Assembly: GCA_016776605.1 (NCBI GenBank)
Contig: JADHTB010000014.1
Coordinates: 41,115 to 105,114 of the forward strand
DNA from: Alphaproteobacteria bacterium
GTDB taxonomy: Bacteria; Pseudomonadota; Alphaproteobacteria; GCA-2731375
Direction of reading: 5' to 3'
Length of the DNA stretch: 64,000 nucleotides
Part shown: positions 51,733-62,208 of the stretch, one piece after another
How the letters are laid out: each line of letters starts with the position of its first letter
Position numbering within the stretch: position 1 is the first letter of the stretch
The notes under the pieces: model-generated
The model's database searches: none
What the model was told of the DNA's origin: nothing
What the model saw: only the letters and a program-made list of their open reading frames with translations
Program-made: the position numbers and the translations under genes

Positions 51733-54627
51733 TTAGGGCGATTTGGCGACGGCCACGCCGGCGGCGGTATAGCTGCCGCCCACCACATGGAATTGTCCGC
51801 CGACCTCACCAACACTGCTGGTGGCGCCCTGCATGAAGGCGCCATTTAGGCTGCCGCTGCGTCCTGCACCAGAGATCGAGCCTTGAAATTGAGAACCCTG
51901 GGTGCCTGACTTGCCGGTTACGGTGCCGGAATAACTGGCGCCGTCCAGGTTCGAGATCGTGACGTTGCCGCTGCGCGTACCGAAATTCCAGCCCTGGCTA
52001 TAATTGCCGAAGGCGACGTATTGATTGGCGCCATTCTTGATATTTGCCGCCACATGTCCCGTGTAACTCGCCGTGCCGGTTCGGGCGGCGGTTACCGTGG
52101 GCCCTGAAAGCCGGCCGGCAACCCATGGCACCAGATGAAAGCGGTGGCGCTCCACCGATGAGTCCTTGCGAACTTCGCCGGAAATGAAGCCCCATTTGGT
52201 ATGTTTGCAGGTGCAAAAGCCAACCCCATTCGTCAGGCTGGTCGATAATTCCGTGAAGGCCGAGGTGACCAGGACAATACGGCTTGTTCCAGAGCTGCCG
52301 CTGAAGGTCGGCAATATTGATGTCGAATCCCGGACGCCGAAGATATCGTCGTCGATGAATGCCTGCCGCGAACGTCCGACGCCGGTGGGATTACCCAGGC
52401 GAATGACTAGGGACGCTTGGGTGCTACCTGCATCCTCGGTTCGCACCGTCGAATACAGCCGGTTCGTACTCGCGTTGGTGACGATCTCAAAGTTGCTGGG
52501 GTCAGAACTCAGATTTTGGGAAATATAAACCGGGAATGTTGTCGTGCTGGTCTTCGCGGTGACCAGGCCGGAGACATAGCCCTTCAGCGTTTGCGAGGTG
52601 CGCGAAACTCCAACGCCGGCGGGCAGACCTGTTGGCCGCGTGTAGGTCTCGGTAAAGAAGGCCAGATCTGGAGTCGCGGAATTGTTATCCAGGGCTTGGA
52701 CAAAACCGGCGCCATCAAGCAGTGTCGAAACGCCGCCATCAGTGAAATCGGAACCGATGACGAAATAGTCAGGCTTTTCAATGCCGAAGAATGAATTTCC
52801 GCTGCCATCCCGCGAGGTTGCCGCGCCGCCGTTATTGATCCGGATGGGGAGGCCCGCAGCCGTCAAGCGCACTGACCCGCGGGAATAGCCCGACAACAGG
52901 ATCTTATTGTTAGAGGCGCTGTCACCGAAATAGGTGCCCATATACACAATCTGGGCTGAACGCTGGCTCGCCCCAACGCCTTCAATGGCGATGGAGCCGT
53001 AAAGCGCCACGGACCGGGCATCATCTGGCTGGCTGAGGAGATTAGGCGAATAGGCGCTATAGAGGATCGGCCTGGGCCGGCCGCCAAGGTCACCGCCATA
53101 TTGCGAGGGCAGCATGGGGATCAAGGTATTGCCGGGAAAGCCAGGAAACAGATCGTGGGCCGCTACGCCGGTGGTTGGAAAACTACCGGTGAACGCCACG
53201 CCGACGAAGACGCTGGATGGATTGTTGCTGAAATCACTTTCAAGCAAATTCAAGTAATAGAATGATTGGTCGGCAGCGCCATAACCCTTGCCGCTCACCG
53301 CGCCAAAGCGGGTGCTGCCCTCGCCGCTGGCAAAGGTGAATTCACCGGACTTGAGCGGTAGCTTGAAGCTTGCGTCATTTGGGTTATTGGCATCCGCGGT
53401 GACGGAAACAAAGCCATTGCCGACATCGGCCCCGTTGCCGCTATTATTCCGCTGCGTAACCCGGGTTGTACGGTTGGTGGCAAAAATGAAGGCGGTAAAT
53501 GGTGTCTGGCTCAAGAATCGTCCACCATAGTTGAAACCGTTATTGACTCCGGTACGACGGACACCACCCTCGGTGCCGGCCGTGTCATCCAGAGCCTTGT
53601 CCTGCTGGGCAGCGATGGTCGAGTTGCGAACAATCAAAAGGGCCTTCTGCTCGGCCAGGGGATCACTGCCCGGCAGTGGCGCCGGCCGCGCGATACCGGC
53701 GGGTGGCGCCGATACAATGGCCTGCGGTTTCAGATTGGAGCCCAAATTAGAAATTTGGCTATCGGCGACATCCTCGTTGGTGGGGGCCTCGGCCGCGCCG
53801 CCCGTGCTGTCGCCACCCGCACCTTCCAGGCCGGCCAAAGCTTTGGTCTTACCTTCTGTCCGGGTTGGCTGGCTGGGCGCTTGTTGCGCGTTCACCGCAA
53901 CCACCTGGAAGCCGGGAATATTGATTGCCCGGGTCACGCCGCCGGACCGCACGGTCATTTGGCCAAAGGCCAACTGTGCCGTCGTCACGACCCTGGCGCC
54001 GGGGCTCGCCTGTGCTAGACGCAGCAATCCAGAGGCTGCCGCGGTCCGTGACGGATCGCTATCGCTGCCCGCCGTCAGGCCGTTTCCGATCCGCCTATCA
54101 GGTTCCCCAATATCCAGGGCGGCCTGCTTGCCGACTTCAGTCACGGTTATGATACCGATGCCGCCGCGAATACCGATCACCGCCGTCGGGGTTGTGAAGG
54201 TAACCGCCGTGGTCTTGGAAATTTTTCCGCCCACCAGACGGAACAATCCCTTGGTGGCGCTGAAGGCCAATTTGCCCGTTTTGGCGTCTGGGTCATAGAC
54301 GAACTCGTCCAGCACGACATCGGAATTCGGCCCGATGGTCAGGGCGGAACCATCCACAAACAGCAATTGGGTGCGGCCCTTGTCCGTGGTCACGATCCGT
54401 TCATTTTGGAGCAATTTGGAGCCGACAACGATGACCCGGTCTGAACCACCGGGGGCGGTGCCATTAGTGGCCGGATTAACCGCGGCCGCTACGCCGACTT
54501 GCAGCCCGGCCGCTCCAACCGCCTTGGTTGCGCCCTGGGCCGGGCCCGAAATCAGGCTCAGCGCGAACGCTGAAATGATAATGTTGTTTGCCAGAAAAGA
54601 CTTGTAATTAACTGATATCATTATCAA
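51733..54627 (-). CDS. Large secreted FecR-domain protein with beta-rich C-terminal lobe
   Basis: A 964-residue protein with signal peptide (hydrophobic IIISAFALSLISG, cleavage near AQGA, residue 33). A FecR domain spans about 60-170 (GSKLLQNERIVTTDKGRTQLLFVDGSALTIGPNSDV; TAVIGIRGG). A Pro/Ala/Thr-rich linker follows (about 240-330), then a long Gly/Ser/Asn/Thr-rich beta region, a CTCKHTKWGF motif near 800, and a final 110 residues of repeated GxxSGxxxG strands ending GEVGGQFHVVGG, reminiscent of TbpB-like barrel lobes. No FecA-type receptor or sigma factor is adjacent, so this is not a classical FecIR system. GC is lower than in neighbours. Likely surface or periplasmic; role unknown. Confidence 0.75.
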   Translation of the reverse strand: MIMISVNYKSFLANNIIISAFALSLISGPAQGATKAVGAAGLQVGVAAAVNPATNGTAPGGSDRVIVVGSKLLQNERIVTTDKGRTQLLFVDGSALTIGPNSDVVLDEFVYDPDAKTGKLAFSATKGLFRLVGGKISKTTAVTFTTPTAVIGIRGGIGIITVTEVGKQAALDIGEPDRRIGNGLTAGSDSDPSRTAAASGLLRLAQASPGARVVTTAQLAFGQMTVRSGGVTRAINIPGFQVVAVNAQQAPSQPTRTEGKTKALAGLEGAGGDSTGGAAEAPTNEDVADSQISNLGSNLKPQAIVSAPPAGIARPAPLPGSDPLAEQKALLIVRNSTIAAQQDKALDDTAGTEGGVRRTGVNNGFNYGGRFLSQTPFTAFIFATNRTTRVTQRNNSGNGADVGNGFVSVTADANNPNDASFKLPLKSGEFTFASGEGSTRFGAVSGKGYGAADQSFYYLNLLESDFSNNPSSVFVGVAFTGSFPTTGVAAHDLFPGFPGNTLIPMLPSQYGGDLGGRPRPILYSAYSPNLLSQPDDARSVALYGSIAIEGVGASQRSAQIVYMGTYFGDSASNNKILLSGYSRGSVRLTAAGLPIRINNGGAATSRDGSGNSFFGIEKPDYFVIGSDFTDGGVSTLLDGAGFVQALDNNSATPDLAFFTETYTRPTGLPAGVGVSRTSQTLKGYVSGLVTAKTSTTTFPVYISQNLSSDPSNFEIVTNASTNRLYSTVRTEDAGSTQASLVIRLGNPTGVGRSRQAFIDDDIFGVRDSTSILPTFSGSSGTSRIVLVTSAFTELSTSLTNGVGFCTCKHTKWGFISGEVRKDSSVERHRFHLVPWVAGRLSGPTVTAARTGTASYTGHVAANIKNGANQYVAFGNYSQGWNFGTRSGNVTISNLDGASYSGTVTGKSGTQGSQFQGSISGAGRSGSLNGAFMQGATSSVGEVGGQFHVVGGSYTAAGVAVAKSP

Positions 54628-54679
54628 ATTATCCTAGAAAATCATTCCTTGATTTTTAACGGATTGCCGTTCTATCCAT

Positions 54680-54708
54680 AAAAAACCCAGGCAAAATCGA
54701 TTCTGCCT
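54680..54708 (-). terminator. Rho-independent terminator of hemB
   Basis: On the minus strand AGGCAGAAT-cg-ATTTTGCCT (one G-T pair) is followed by GGGTTTTTT, 55 bp downstream of the hemB stop. It insulates hemB from the FecR gene that follows on the same strand. Confidence 0.75.
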
Positions 54709-54763
54709 AGATTATGTTAATACTTTCCTACGGTGGAGAGGTAAGCTGATCCCAGTTTTGTCA

Positions 54764-55843
<1,080 letters not shown>

Positions 55844-55968
55844 TTATCAGTGACTGCAAACTTGCGGCCACAGTGTACCGCCCTCCCGCCGAATGATCTA
55901 GGTGTGCAATCTTCGCGGCGGACATGTTATGAAGAGGCGGTTGAGGGATATAAAGCGGAGAATTTGCG

Positions 55969-58900
55969 GTGGATGGCATCGGAGCAAGCAGGCGCGGCAC
56001 GGGTAAATCTTCTGGCGGCGCCGTGGCGGCGAACCGGGCCGGCCGGGCGCCAGCCAGCCGGGCGCCAGCCAGCCGGGCGCAGGGCAGCCTGGCACCGGGC
56101 AAGCCGTCCAACCGCGGCTATCAATTGAAGAACCATTTGCGTTTTATCACCGCGACCTCGTTGTTCGACGGTCATGACGCGGCCATCAACGTGATGCGCC
56201 GGATGATCCAGGCGGCGGGGGCCGAGGTTATCCACCTGGGCCATAACCGTTCGGTGGAAGAGATCATTTCCGCCGCCATTGATGAAGATGTCCAGGGCAT
56301 TGCCATCAGTTCATATCAGGGCGGCCATATAGAATTTTTCCAATATATGATCGATCTGCTGCGCCAGCGCGGTGCCGGCCATATCAAGGTTTTTGGCGGC
56401 GGCGGTGGTGTTATCGTGCCGGAAGAGGTGCGCGCCCTGCACGAATATGGTGTTTGCCGCATCTATACGCCGGAAGACGGTCAAGCCATGGGATTACCCG
56501 GCATGATCAAGGATCTGGTCAAGCGGGCCGACTTTGACCTGTCGCGAAATTTGCCAAAAAATCTTACTAAATTGAAAAAGGGCGACCGGGGTGCCCTGGC
56601 TCGCCTGATTACGGGGCTGGAGGCCGGCACTTTACCCAAGGCGAAACAAAAAGAGCTTGCCGCCCTGGCCGTGAAAAAAGGCGATGTGCCGGTGGTCGGC
56701 ATCACGGGTACCGGCGGGGCCGGCAAATCCTCGCTTACGGATGAGTTGGTGCGCCGCCTGCGTACCGATCAGCCGGATATGAAGATCGCTGTCATAGCGG
56801 TGGATCCTTCGCGCCGGAAATCGGGGGGCGCCCTGTTGGGTGATCGTATCCGTATGAACGCCATAGATAAATTCGTCGGCAATGGCTCGGTCTATATGCG
56901 TTCGCTGGCCACCCGCGGCTCCGGTAGCGAGTTGGCGGCCTGTCTGCCGGGCGCCATCACGGCCTGCAAGGCGGCGGGATACGGTTTGGTGTTGGTCGAA
57001 ACCTCCGGTATCGGCCAGGGCGATGCGGCCATCGTACCCTTCGTGGATCTGACGATCTATGCCATGACGCCGGAATATGGCGCCGCCAGCCAGCTTGAAA
57101 AGATCGACATGCTGGATTTCGCCGATCTGGTGGCGATCAATAAATTCGACCGCAAGGGCGCCCAGGACGCGTTCCGCGACGTTCGCAAGCAATATCAGCG
57201 CAACCGTGAACTTTTCGCCCAGCCGGTGGCCGAGATGCCGGTGTTTGGCACTATTGCGTCTAAGTTCAATGATGATGGTGTCACCGCGCTTTATCACGGC
57301 ATTTTGGCGGCCCTGACGGCGCGTGGCCTGGTGCAATGGTCCTCGGCCTTGCCCCAGAACCCGGCCAAGCGCTCATCGCGCCATGATTTCATCGTGCCGT
57401 CCGACCGGATCCAGTATCTGGCCGATATCGCACGCGGCATGCGCGGCTATCACGCGAAGGCGAGGGAAAGGGCTGCTGTCGTGCGGGAGCGGCAACAATT
57501 GCTTGCCTCCCGTAATATTCTGGCCAACGCCGGGGCGCCGAAAGCGCAGCTTGACCGGATGGAGAAACTGGCCGCGGATCGGGCCAAGTCGGCTGGCGAG
57601 GAAAGCATGGCATTGCTGGCGGCCTGGCCAAAAACCAAACAGGCCTATGGCGGCGAGGAATTCGTCACCAAGGTCCGCGGCAAGGAAATCCGCAGCCGGC
57701 TGACCTCTATTACCATTTGCGGTACGGCGATTCCCAGGGTGGCGTTGCCCCGTTACGAGGACGATGGGGAATTGCTGCGCTGGATGATGTTGGAGAATTT
57801 GCCCGGATATTTCCCTTATACCGCCGGCGTCTTTCCCTTCAGGCGGGAAGGCGAGGACCCGACCCGCATGTTCGCGGGCGAGGGCGATCCCTTTCGCACC
57901 AACAAACGCTTTAAATTCGTTTCGAAGGACTCAGCCGCCAAGCGCCTCTCCACCGCCTTTGATTCTGTCACCCTGTATGGCAACGACCCGGATCTGCGTC
58001 CCGATATCTATGGCAAGGTGGGCAACTCCGGTGTCTCCATCGCCACGCTGGATGATATGAAGGTGCTCTACGGCGGCTTCGAATTGTGCCAACCGTCGAC
58101 CTCCGTTTCCATGACCATCAATGGTCCGGCGCCGACCATTCTGGCGATGTTTCTCAATACGGCCATGGATCAACAGCTGGCGGCGTTCGAGGCGGAAAAG
58201 GGGCGCGCCGCCAACCCAAAGGAGGCGGCCAAGATCCGCGCCTGGGTACATGAAAATGTCCGTGGCACGGTGCAAGCGGATATCCTGAAGGAAGATCAAG
58301 GTCAGAATACCTGCCTGTTCTCGACCGAATTCAGCCTTAAAGTGATGGGCGATATTCAGGCCTATTTCGTCGAAAATCAGGTGCGGAATTTCTATTCCGT
58401 CTCGATTTCGGGTTATCATATCGCCGAGGCTGGTGCGAACCCGATTTCGCAATTGGCCTTTACCCTGGCCAACGGTTTCACCTATGTGGAAAGTTATTTG
58501 GCGCGGGGCATGAAGGTTGACGATTTCGCGCCGAATTTGTCGTTTTTCTTCTCGGCCGGCATGGACCCCGAATATACTGTATTGGGCCGGGTGGCGCGGC
58601 GCATCTGGGCCGTGACCATGCGCGACCGCTATGGCGCGGACGAACGCAGCCAAAAGCTGAAATATCATACTCAGACCTCGGGCCGCTCTCTGCATGCCCA
58701 GGAATTCGCCTTTAACGATATCCGCACCACATTGCAGGCACTGGTTGCCAGTTATGACAACACCAACAGTTTGCATACCAACGCCTATGATGAGGCGATT
58801 ACCACCCCGTCCGAGGAATCCGTGCGCCGTGCCATGGCGATCCAGATGATTATCGGCAAGGAATGGGGCTTGGCGAAAAACGAAAACCCGAACCAGGGAT

Positions 58901-59361
58901 CCTTCATTATGGAGGAACTGACCGATCTGGTGGAAGAAGCGGTGTTGCAGGAGTTCGAGCGGATCAGCGACCGTGGCGGTGTTTTGGGCGCCATGGAGAC
59001 GGGCTATCAACGGGGTAAAATCCAGGATGAAAGCCTGTACTACGAAACCCTGAAGCACGATGGCAGCTATCCCATCATTGGCGTCAACACCTTCATCAAC
59101 CCCGAACCGCCGGCCCAGAACAGCACCGTGGCGCTGACCCGGTCATCGGCGCGGGAAAAGAAGTCGCAATTGAAACGGCTGAATGCCTTTCAAAAACGTC
59201 ACGCCGGGCAGGCTCCCGCCATGTTGGAACGCCTGAAAGACGCCGCGCGAAATGACGAAAATGTCTTTGCCGTTCTGGTCGAGGCGGTCCGGGTCTGCTC
59301 TCTGGGCCAGATTACCAACGCCTTGTTCGAGGTCGGCGGCCAATATCGGCGTAGTATGTAG
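55969..59361 (+). CDS. icmF: Fused isobutyryl-CoA mutase (IcmF)
   Basis: A 1130-residue fusion. Residues about 56-185: B12-binding domain with DGHDAA (67-72, His69). About 235-530: MeaB-like GTPase chaperone with Walker A GTGGAGKS (247-254), DPSRRKSGG and NKFDRKGA. About 560-1130: mutase TIM barrel with [41 protein letters not shown] and [11 protein letters not shown]. IcmF interconverts isobutyryl- and butyryl-CoA (or pivalyl/isovaleryl-CoA). GTG 55969 has GCGGAG eight bases before it; the first 50 residues are Ala/Arg/Gly-rich, partly coded by a 15-bp tandem repeat, and are not part of the known fold, so the true start may lie further in. Confidence 0.93.
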   Translation: MDGIGASRRGTGKSSGGAVAANRAGRAPASRAPASRAQGSLAPGKPSNRGYQLKNHLRFITATSLFDGHDAAINVMRRMIQAAGAEVIHLGHNRSVEEIISAAIDEDVQGIAISSYQGGHIEFFQYMIDLLRQRGAGHIKVFGGGGGVIVPEEVRALHEYGVCRIYTPEDGQAMGLPGMIKDLVKRADFDLSRNLPKNLTKLKKGDRGALARLITGLEAGTLPKAKQKELAALAVKKGDVPVVGITGTGGAGKSSLTDELVRRLRTDQPDMKIAVIAVDPSRRKSGGALLGDRIRMNAIDKFVGNGSVYMRSLATRGSGSELAACLPGAITACKAAGYGLVLVETSGIGQGDAAIVPFVDLTIYAMTPEYGAASQLEKIDMLDFADLVAINKFDRKGAQDAFRDVRKQYQRNRELFAQPVAEMPVFGTIASKFNDDGVTALYHGILAALTARGLVQWSSALPQNPAKRSSRHDFIVPSDRIQYLADIARGMRGYHAKARERAAVVRERQQLLASRNILANAGAPKAQLDRMEKLAADRAKSAGEESMALLAAWPKTKQAYGGEEFVTKVRGKEIRSRLTSITICGTAIPRVALPRYEDDGELLRWMMLENLPGYFPYTAGVFPFRREGEDPTRMFAGEGDPFRTNKRFKFVSKDSAAKRLSTAFDSVTLYGNDPDLRPDIYGKVGNSGVSIATLDDMKVLYGGFELCQPSTSVSMTINGPAPTILAMFLNTAMDQQLAAFEAEKGRAANPKEAAKIRAWVHENVRGTVQADILKEDQGQNTCLFSTEFSLKVMGDIQAYFVENQVRNFYSVSISGYHIAEAGANPISQLAFTLANGFTYVESYLARGMKVDDFAPNLSFFFSAGMDPEYTVLGRVARRIWAVTMRDRYGADERSQKLKYHTQTSGRSLHAQEFAFNDIRTTLQALVASYDNTNSLHTNAYDEAITTPSEESVRRAMAIQMIIGKEWGLAKNENPNQGSFIMEELTDLVEEAVLQEFERISDRGGVLGAMETGYQRGKIQDESLYYETLKHDGSYPIIGVNTFINPEPPAQNSTVALTRSSAREKKSQLKRLNAFQKRHAGQAPAMLERLKDAARNDENVFAVLVEAVRVCSLGQITNALFEVGGQYRRSM
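56043..56087 (+). repeat. Three tandem 15-bp repeats inside the icmF N-terminus
   Basis: CCGGGCGCCAGCCAG occurs twice exactly, and CCGGGCGCAGGGCAG follows as a diverged third unit; together they code for the [13 protein letters not shown] stretch before the B12-binding domain. Confidence 0.85.
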
Positions 59362-59446
59362 CGAGGCGTACGCGGCGAGGGAGGCAATGCGTGATCGAAG
59401 AAACCTATAGCCGGGGCGCTTGTATCAGTGCCGGCATGGAAATGCT

Positions 59447-60676
59447 CTAGTCAACCTCGCCGGTGATCCCGGCGGCGCGCAGGTCGGCGATTTCTGTTTC
59501 GCCTAGGCCCAATTCAGTCAGAATTTCATCCGTGTGTTCGCCCAGAGCCGGCGCGGGACTGCGGATCGAGGCCGGGGTGGCGCCGAATTGGGCCGCATGG
59601 CGGGCTTGGCGGACCGGGCCGGCGGCGGGATGTTCCCCATGCAGGATCATCTCGGCGGCCTCAATTTGTGGATGTTCAATTAATTCGTCGCGGGTCAAAA
59701 CCGGGGCGCAGGCCACGCCTTCGGCATCAAGCCGCTGCAGCCAATGGGCGTTGGTATTGGTATCCAGTACGCTTTGGGTCAGGGCTACCCGGTCATCGAA
59801 GTTCTGGTCACGCAGGGCGGGATTGCTGAAGCGGGGGTCTTCCAGCCAATCAGGCTGTTCCAGGGCCCGGGTCAGGCCGGCCCATTGGGCGTCCGTCATG
59901 ACGGACACGGCCATATGGCCGTCCGCGGTGCTGTAGATCAGATCGTTGAACGCCGTGGCGCGGCGTTGCGGAATCGTCTTGCCGATAAAGGTTTGCCCGC
60001 CCATATCCGACGACCAGAGGAATTGCAGCATGGCGTCCAGCATGGACAATGTCACATGCTGCCCCTGACCGGTGCGTTCCCGCGCCAGCAAGGCGGCGGT
60101 AATGGCTTGGCTGGCGGTCAGCGCGGTCACCTTGTCCGGCACGATGGTACGCACCAATCTGGGCCGCAAATCGTCGGCGCCGCCCTGGACCGAGGCCAAA
60201 CCGGAAACCGCCTGCACAATCGGGTCATATACAGGTTTGTGTACATAAGGCCCTTTGGCGCCGAAACCTGACATGGAGACATAGATCAGCTTGGGTGCAT
60301 GGGGGCGGATATCGGCCTCGCCTATGCCCAGGCGTTCGACCACGCCGGGGCGGAAATTCTGTACCAGGACATCGGCGGACGCCGCCAGGCGATACAACAG
60401 ATCGCGCCCCTCGGGCCGCTTTAAATCCAGGGTAATGGAACGCTTGTTGCGGTTGTTGTTCAAAAAACTGGCGGAAAAGCCGCCCTGTTGGTTGGCGGTG
60501 GCGCGCACGTGATCGCCGCGCCCGCGAATTTCCACCTTGATGACATCCGCCCCCTGGTCCCCCAGCAGCATGGTGGCGAAGGGCCCGGCAATCATGGTGG
60601 TTAAGTCGATCACTTTGTAACCGGCCAATGGTCCTGTCACCTGGCTCCCCAGTTCTGCTTCATGCCCCCACCCCAT
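59447..60676 (-). CDS. CaiB/BaiF-type class III CoA-transferase
   Basis: A 409-residue CoA-transferase. VIDLTTMIAGPFATMLLGDQGADVIKVE (23-50), NRNKRSITLDLK, and the active aspartate Asp151 in YDPIVQAVSG. Transfers CoA between carboxylic acids. It converges on icmF; an acyl-CoA catabolic link is inferred. ATG 60676 is the working start, but a GTG at 60637 preceded by GGGGAG would begin at the conserved TGPLAGYKVIDL. TAG stop is part of a TGCTCTAG repeat end. Confidence 0.88.
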   Translation of the reverse strand: MGWGHEAELGSQVTGPLAGYKVIDLTTMIAGPFATMLLGDQGADVIKVEIRGRGDHVRATANQQGGFSASFLNNNRNKRSITLDLKRPEGRDLLYRLAASADVLVQNFRPGVVERLGIGEADIRPHAPKLIYVSMSGFGAKGPYVHKPVYDPIVQAVSGLASVQGGADDLRPRLVRTIVPDKVTALTASQAITAALLARERTGQGQHVTLSMLDAMLQFLWSSDMGGQTFIGKTIPQRRATAFNDLIYSTADGHMAVSVMTDAQWAGLTRALEQPDWLEDPRFSNPALRDQNFDDRVALTQSVLDTNTNAHWLQRLDAEGVACAPVLTRDELIEHPQIEAAEMILHGEHPAAGPVRQARHAAQFGATPASIRSPAPALGEHTDEILTELGLGETEIADLRAAGITGEVD

Positions 60677-60819
60677 TCATCTTAATCCACGCTCAATCTT
60701 TACCAAATCCGGCCGAAAGGCAACCAATGCCGGTTTTTGCCGTGACGATATTTCCCAGGCGGCAGAATTTTCCCGGTTAGATTACTCCGCTTCCTAACTA
60801 CTTCGTAATTTATTGTTTT

Positions 60820-60836
60820 AAATCAAATAGTTACGG
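60820..60836 (+). promoter_or_regulatory. Conserved box upstream of flagellin promoter 1
   Basis: AAATCAAATAGTTACGG, 20 bp before the sigma-54 -24 element. The same 17-mer, with one difference, occurs at 62082-62098 before the second flagellin. Candidate binding site of a flagellar activator (inference). Confidence 0.5.
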
Positions 60837-60856
60837 AATATTAGATCGACGTAAAG

Positions 60857-60872
60857 TTGGCACGTTTCTTGC
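60857..60872 (+). promoter_or_regulatory. Sigma-54 promoter of flagellin gene 1
   Basis: TTGGCAC-gtttc-TTGC matches the -24/-12 consensus TGGCAC-N5-TTGC exactly. Transcription would start near 60884, 59 bp before the flagellin ATG. Confidence 0.88.
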
Positions 60873-60942
60873 GTTTTCTCCAGTGGGCGCAAAACGCGCC
60901 GATCCGCAAAAGCGGGTATACCTGGAAAAAAGGATGGTAGAT

Positions 60943-61758
60943 ATGCCTCTATCAGTGAATACAAACGTCGGCGCAATGCTGGCATTGCAGAACCTCAATA
61001 AGACCAATATGTCTATGGAGAGGACGCAGTTAGCTATTACCACTGGTCTTCGGGTCAGTGGACCGAAGCAGGATGCATCGTCATATGCCATCGCACAAAA
61101 CATGCGCGGTGACATCGCGGGTCTGAAAGCGGTTAAAACCGCGCTGGCCAATGGCGAGGCGTCCGTCAACACAGCCATCACGGCTGGTCAGTCGATTTCT
61201 GACATGTTGACGGAGATGAAGGCTAAGGTGGTTCAGGCGAACCAGGCCGGTCTAGATTCCGCGTCGCGGACCTCGTTGCACAATGACTTTGTGTCGTTGC
61301 GTGACCAGATTTCGACAATCGTGGCCACCGCCGAGTTCAATGGAACCAACCTGGTGAACCAAAGTGCTGCGGCGACTACGGTCCTCAGCACGGTTGATGG
61401 TTCGACGATTGCGGTATCCGCGCAAAAGATGGATGCCACGACGTTGGCTATTCAAAGCCAGGTGCTAAACACTTCGGCTGGTGCGGCGACCGCGCTGACC
61501 GCGATCGATTCGGCCATTATTTCCGTGTCGGATAAGCTCGCGGCTCTGGGTTCGGTCTCCAAACGGATCGAAGTGCAAGGCGACTTTACGACCAAGCTTA
61601 CAGATATTCTGAAAGCTGGCGTGGGTACCTTGGTCGATGCGGATCTGGCGGAAGAAAGTGCCATGCTGCAGGCGTTGCAAATCAAGCAACAACTGGGTGT
61701 GCAAGCTCTTTCGATCGCAAACTCGGGCCCGCAGTCGATTCTGTCCTTGTTCGGTTAG
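60943..61758 (+). CDS. Flagellin (copy 1)
   Basis: A 271-residue short flagellin. N-terminal D0/D1 helices begin SVNTNVGAMLALQNLNKTNMSMERTQLAITTGLRVSG, and the C-terminal D1/D0 ends DLAEESAMLQALQIKQQLGVQALSIANSGPQSILSLFG. The variable centre is small, leaving little surface domain. ATG 60943 has AGGA eight bases upstream; ATG 60934 would add three residues. Preceded by a sigma-54 promoter and followed by a hairpin terminator, so monocistronic. Confidence 0.94.
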   Translation: MPLSVNTNVGAMLALQNLNKTNMSMERTQLAITTGLRVSGPKQDASSYAIAQNMRGDIAGLKAVKTALANGEASVNTAITAGQSISDMLTEMKAKVVQANQAGLDSASRTSLHNDFVSLRDQISTIVATAEFNGTNLVNQSAAATTVLSTVDGSTIAVSAQKMDATTLAIQSQVLNTSAGAATALTAIDSAIISVSDKLAALGSVSKRIEVQGDFTTKLTDILKAGVGTLVDADLAEESAMLQALQIKQQLGVQALSIANSGPQSILSLFG

Positions 61759-61769
61759 TAGGGGGACGC

Positions 61770-61799
61770 GGGGTGCGCCGCACATTGCGGCGCTACCCC
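61770..61799 (+). terminator. Hairpin terminator after flagellin 1
   Basis: GGGGT-GCGCCGC-acatt-GCGGCGC-t-ACCCC, 11 bp after the stop codon; 12 base pairs with one bulged T. No long U tract follows. The rest of the 450-bp spacer to copy 2 holds a half repeat (AGAGCAATTTTTAATGAATCGGCGG at 61821), two ATGCCTAT motifs near 62000, and the second promoter. Confidence 0.6.
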
Positions 61800-62081
61800 G
61801 GCCCCTTGCTAAACCATTTTAGAGCAATTTTTAATGAATCGGCGGAAATTGGGACCAATTGACGCCGCGCGCGCGTACGGCGCTCAAATTCCAAGACTCC
61901 ACAATTAAGCAATTGCCGCTGGGCCACCAGCGCCACCGGGCGTCCCTGACGCAGGTACGCTGGCTGGTCTCCCTGGTTGCTGTCGCCGCTCTAAAATGCC
62001 TATGAAAAATATGCCTATCTGGTCAAAGCTGCCCAGCGGAAAAATAACGGCAGACAAACGTTTACCGTATGAATCTAAATG

Positions 62082-62098
62082 AAATCAATTAGTTACGG
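62082..62098 (+). promoter_or_regulatory. Conserved box upstream of flagellin promoter 2
   Basis: AAATCAATTAGTTACGG, 22 bp before the -24 element of the second flagellin; counterpart of 60820-60836. Confidence 0.5.
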
Positions 62099-62120
62099 CA
62101 AAAAACTGTGGAATTTTGAA

Positions 62121-62136
62121 TTGGCACGCATCTTGC
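62121..62136 (+). promoter_or_regulatory. Sigma-54 promoter of flagellin gene 2
   Basis: TTGGCAC-gcatc-TTGC, exact -24/-12 consensus, about 75 bp before the ATG of the second flagellin. Confidence 0.88.
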
Positions 62137-62208
62137 AAATCATTGGCTAGAAGCAAAACGCTCTCGCATTCTACTGCGAGCAAATCCAAGATTTAGGAGG
62201 ATTACAAG

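Noticed and set aside
57931..59058. 375-codon minus-strand frame inside icmF
   Set aside because: It lies fully opposite the conserved mutase domain and encodes His/Arg/Gly-rich sequence typical of a shadow frame.
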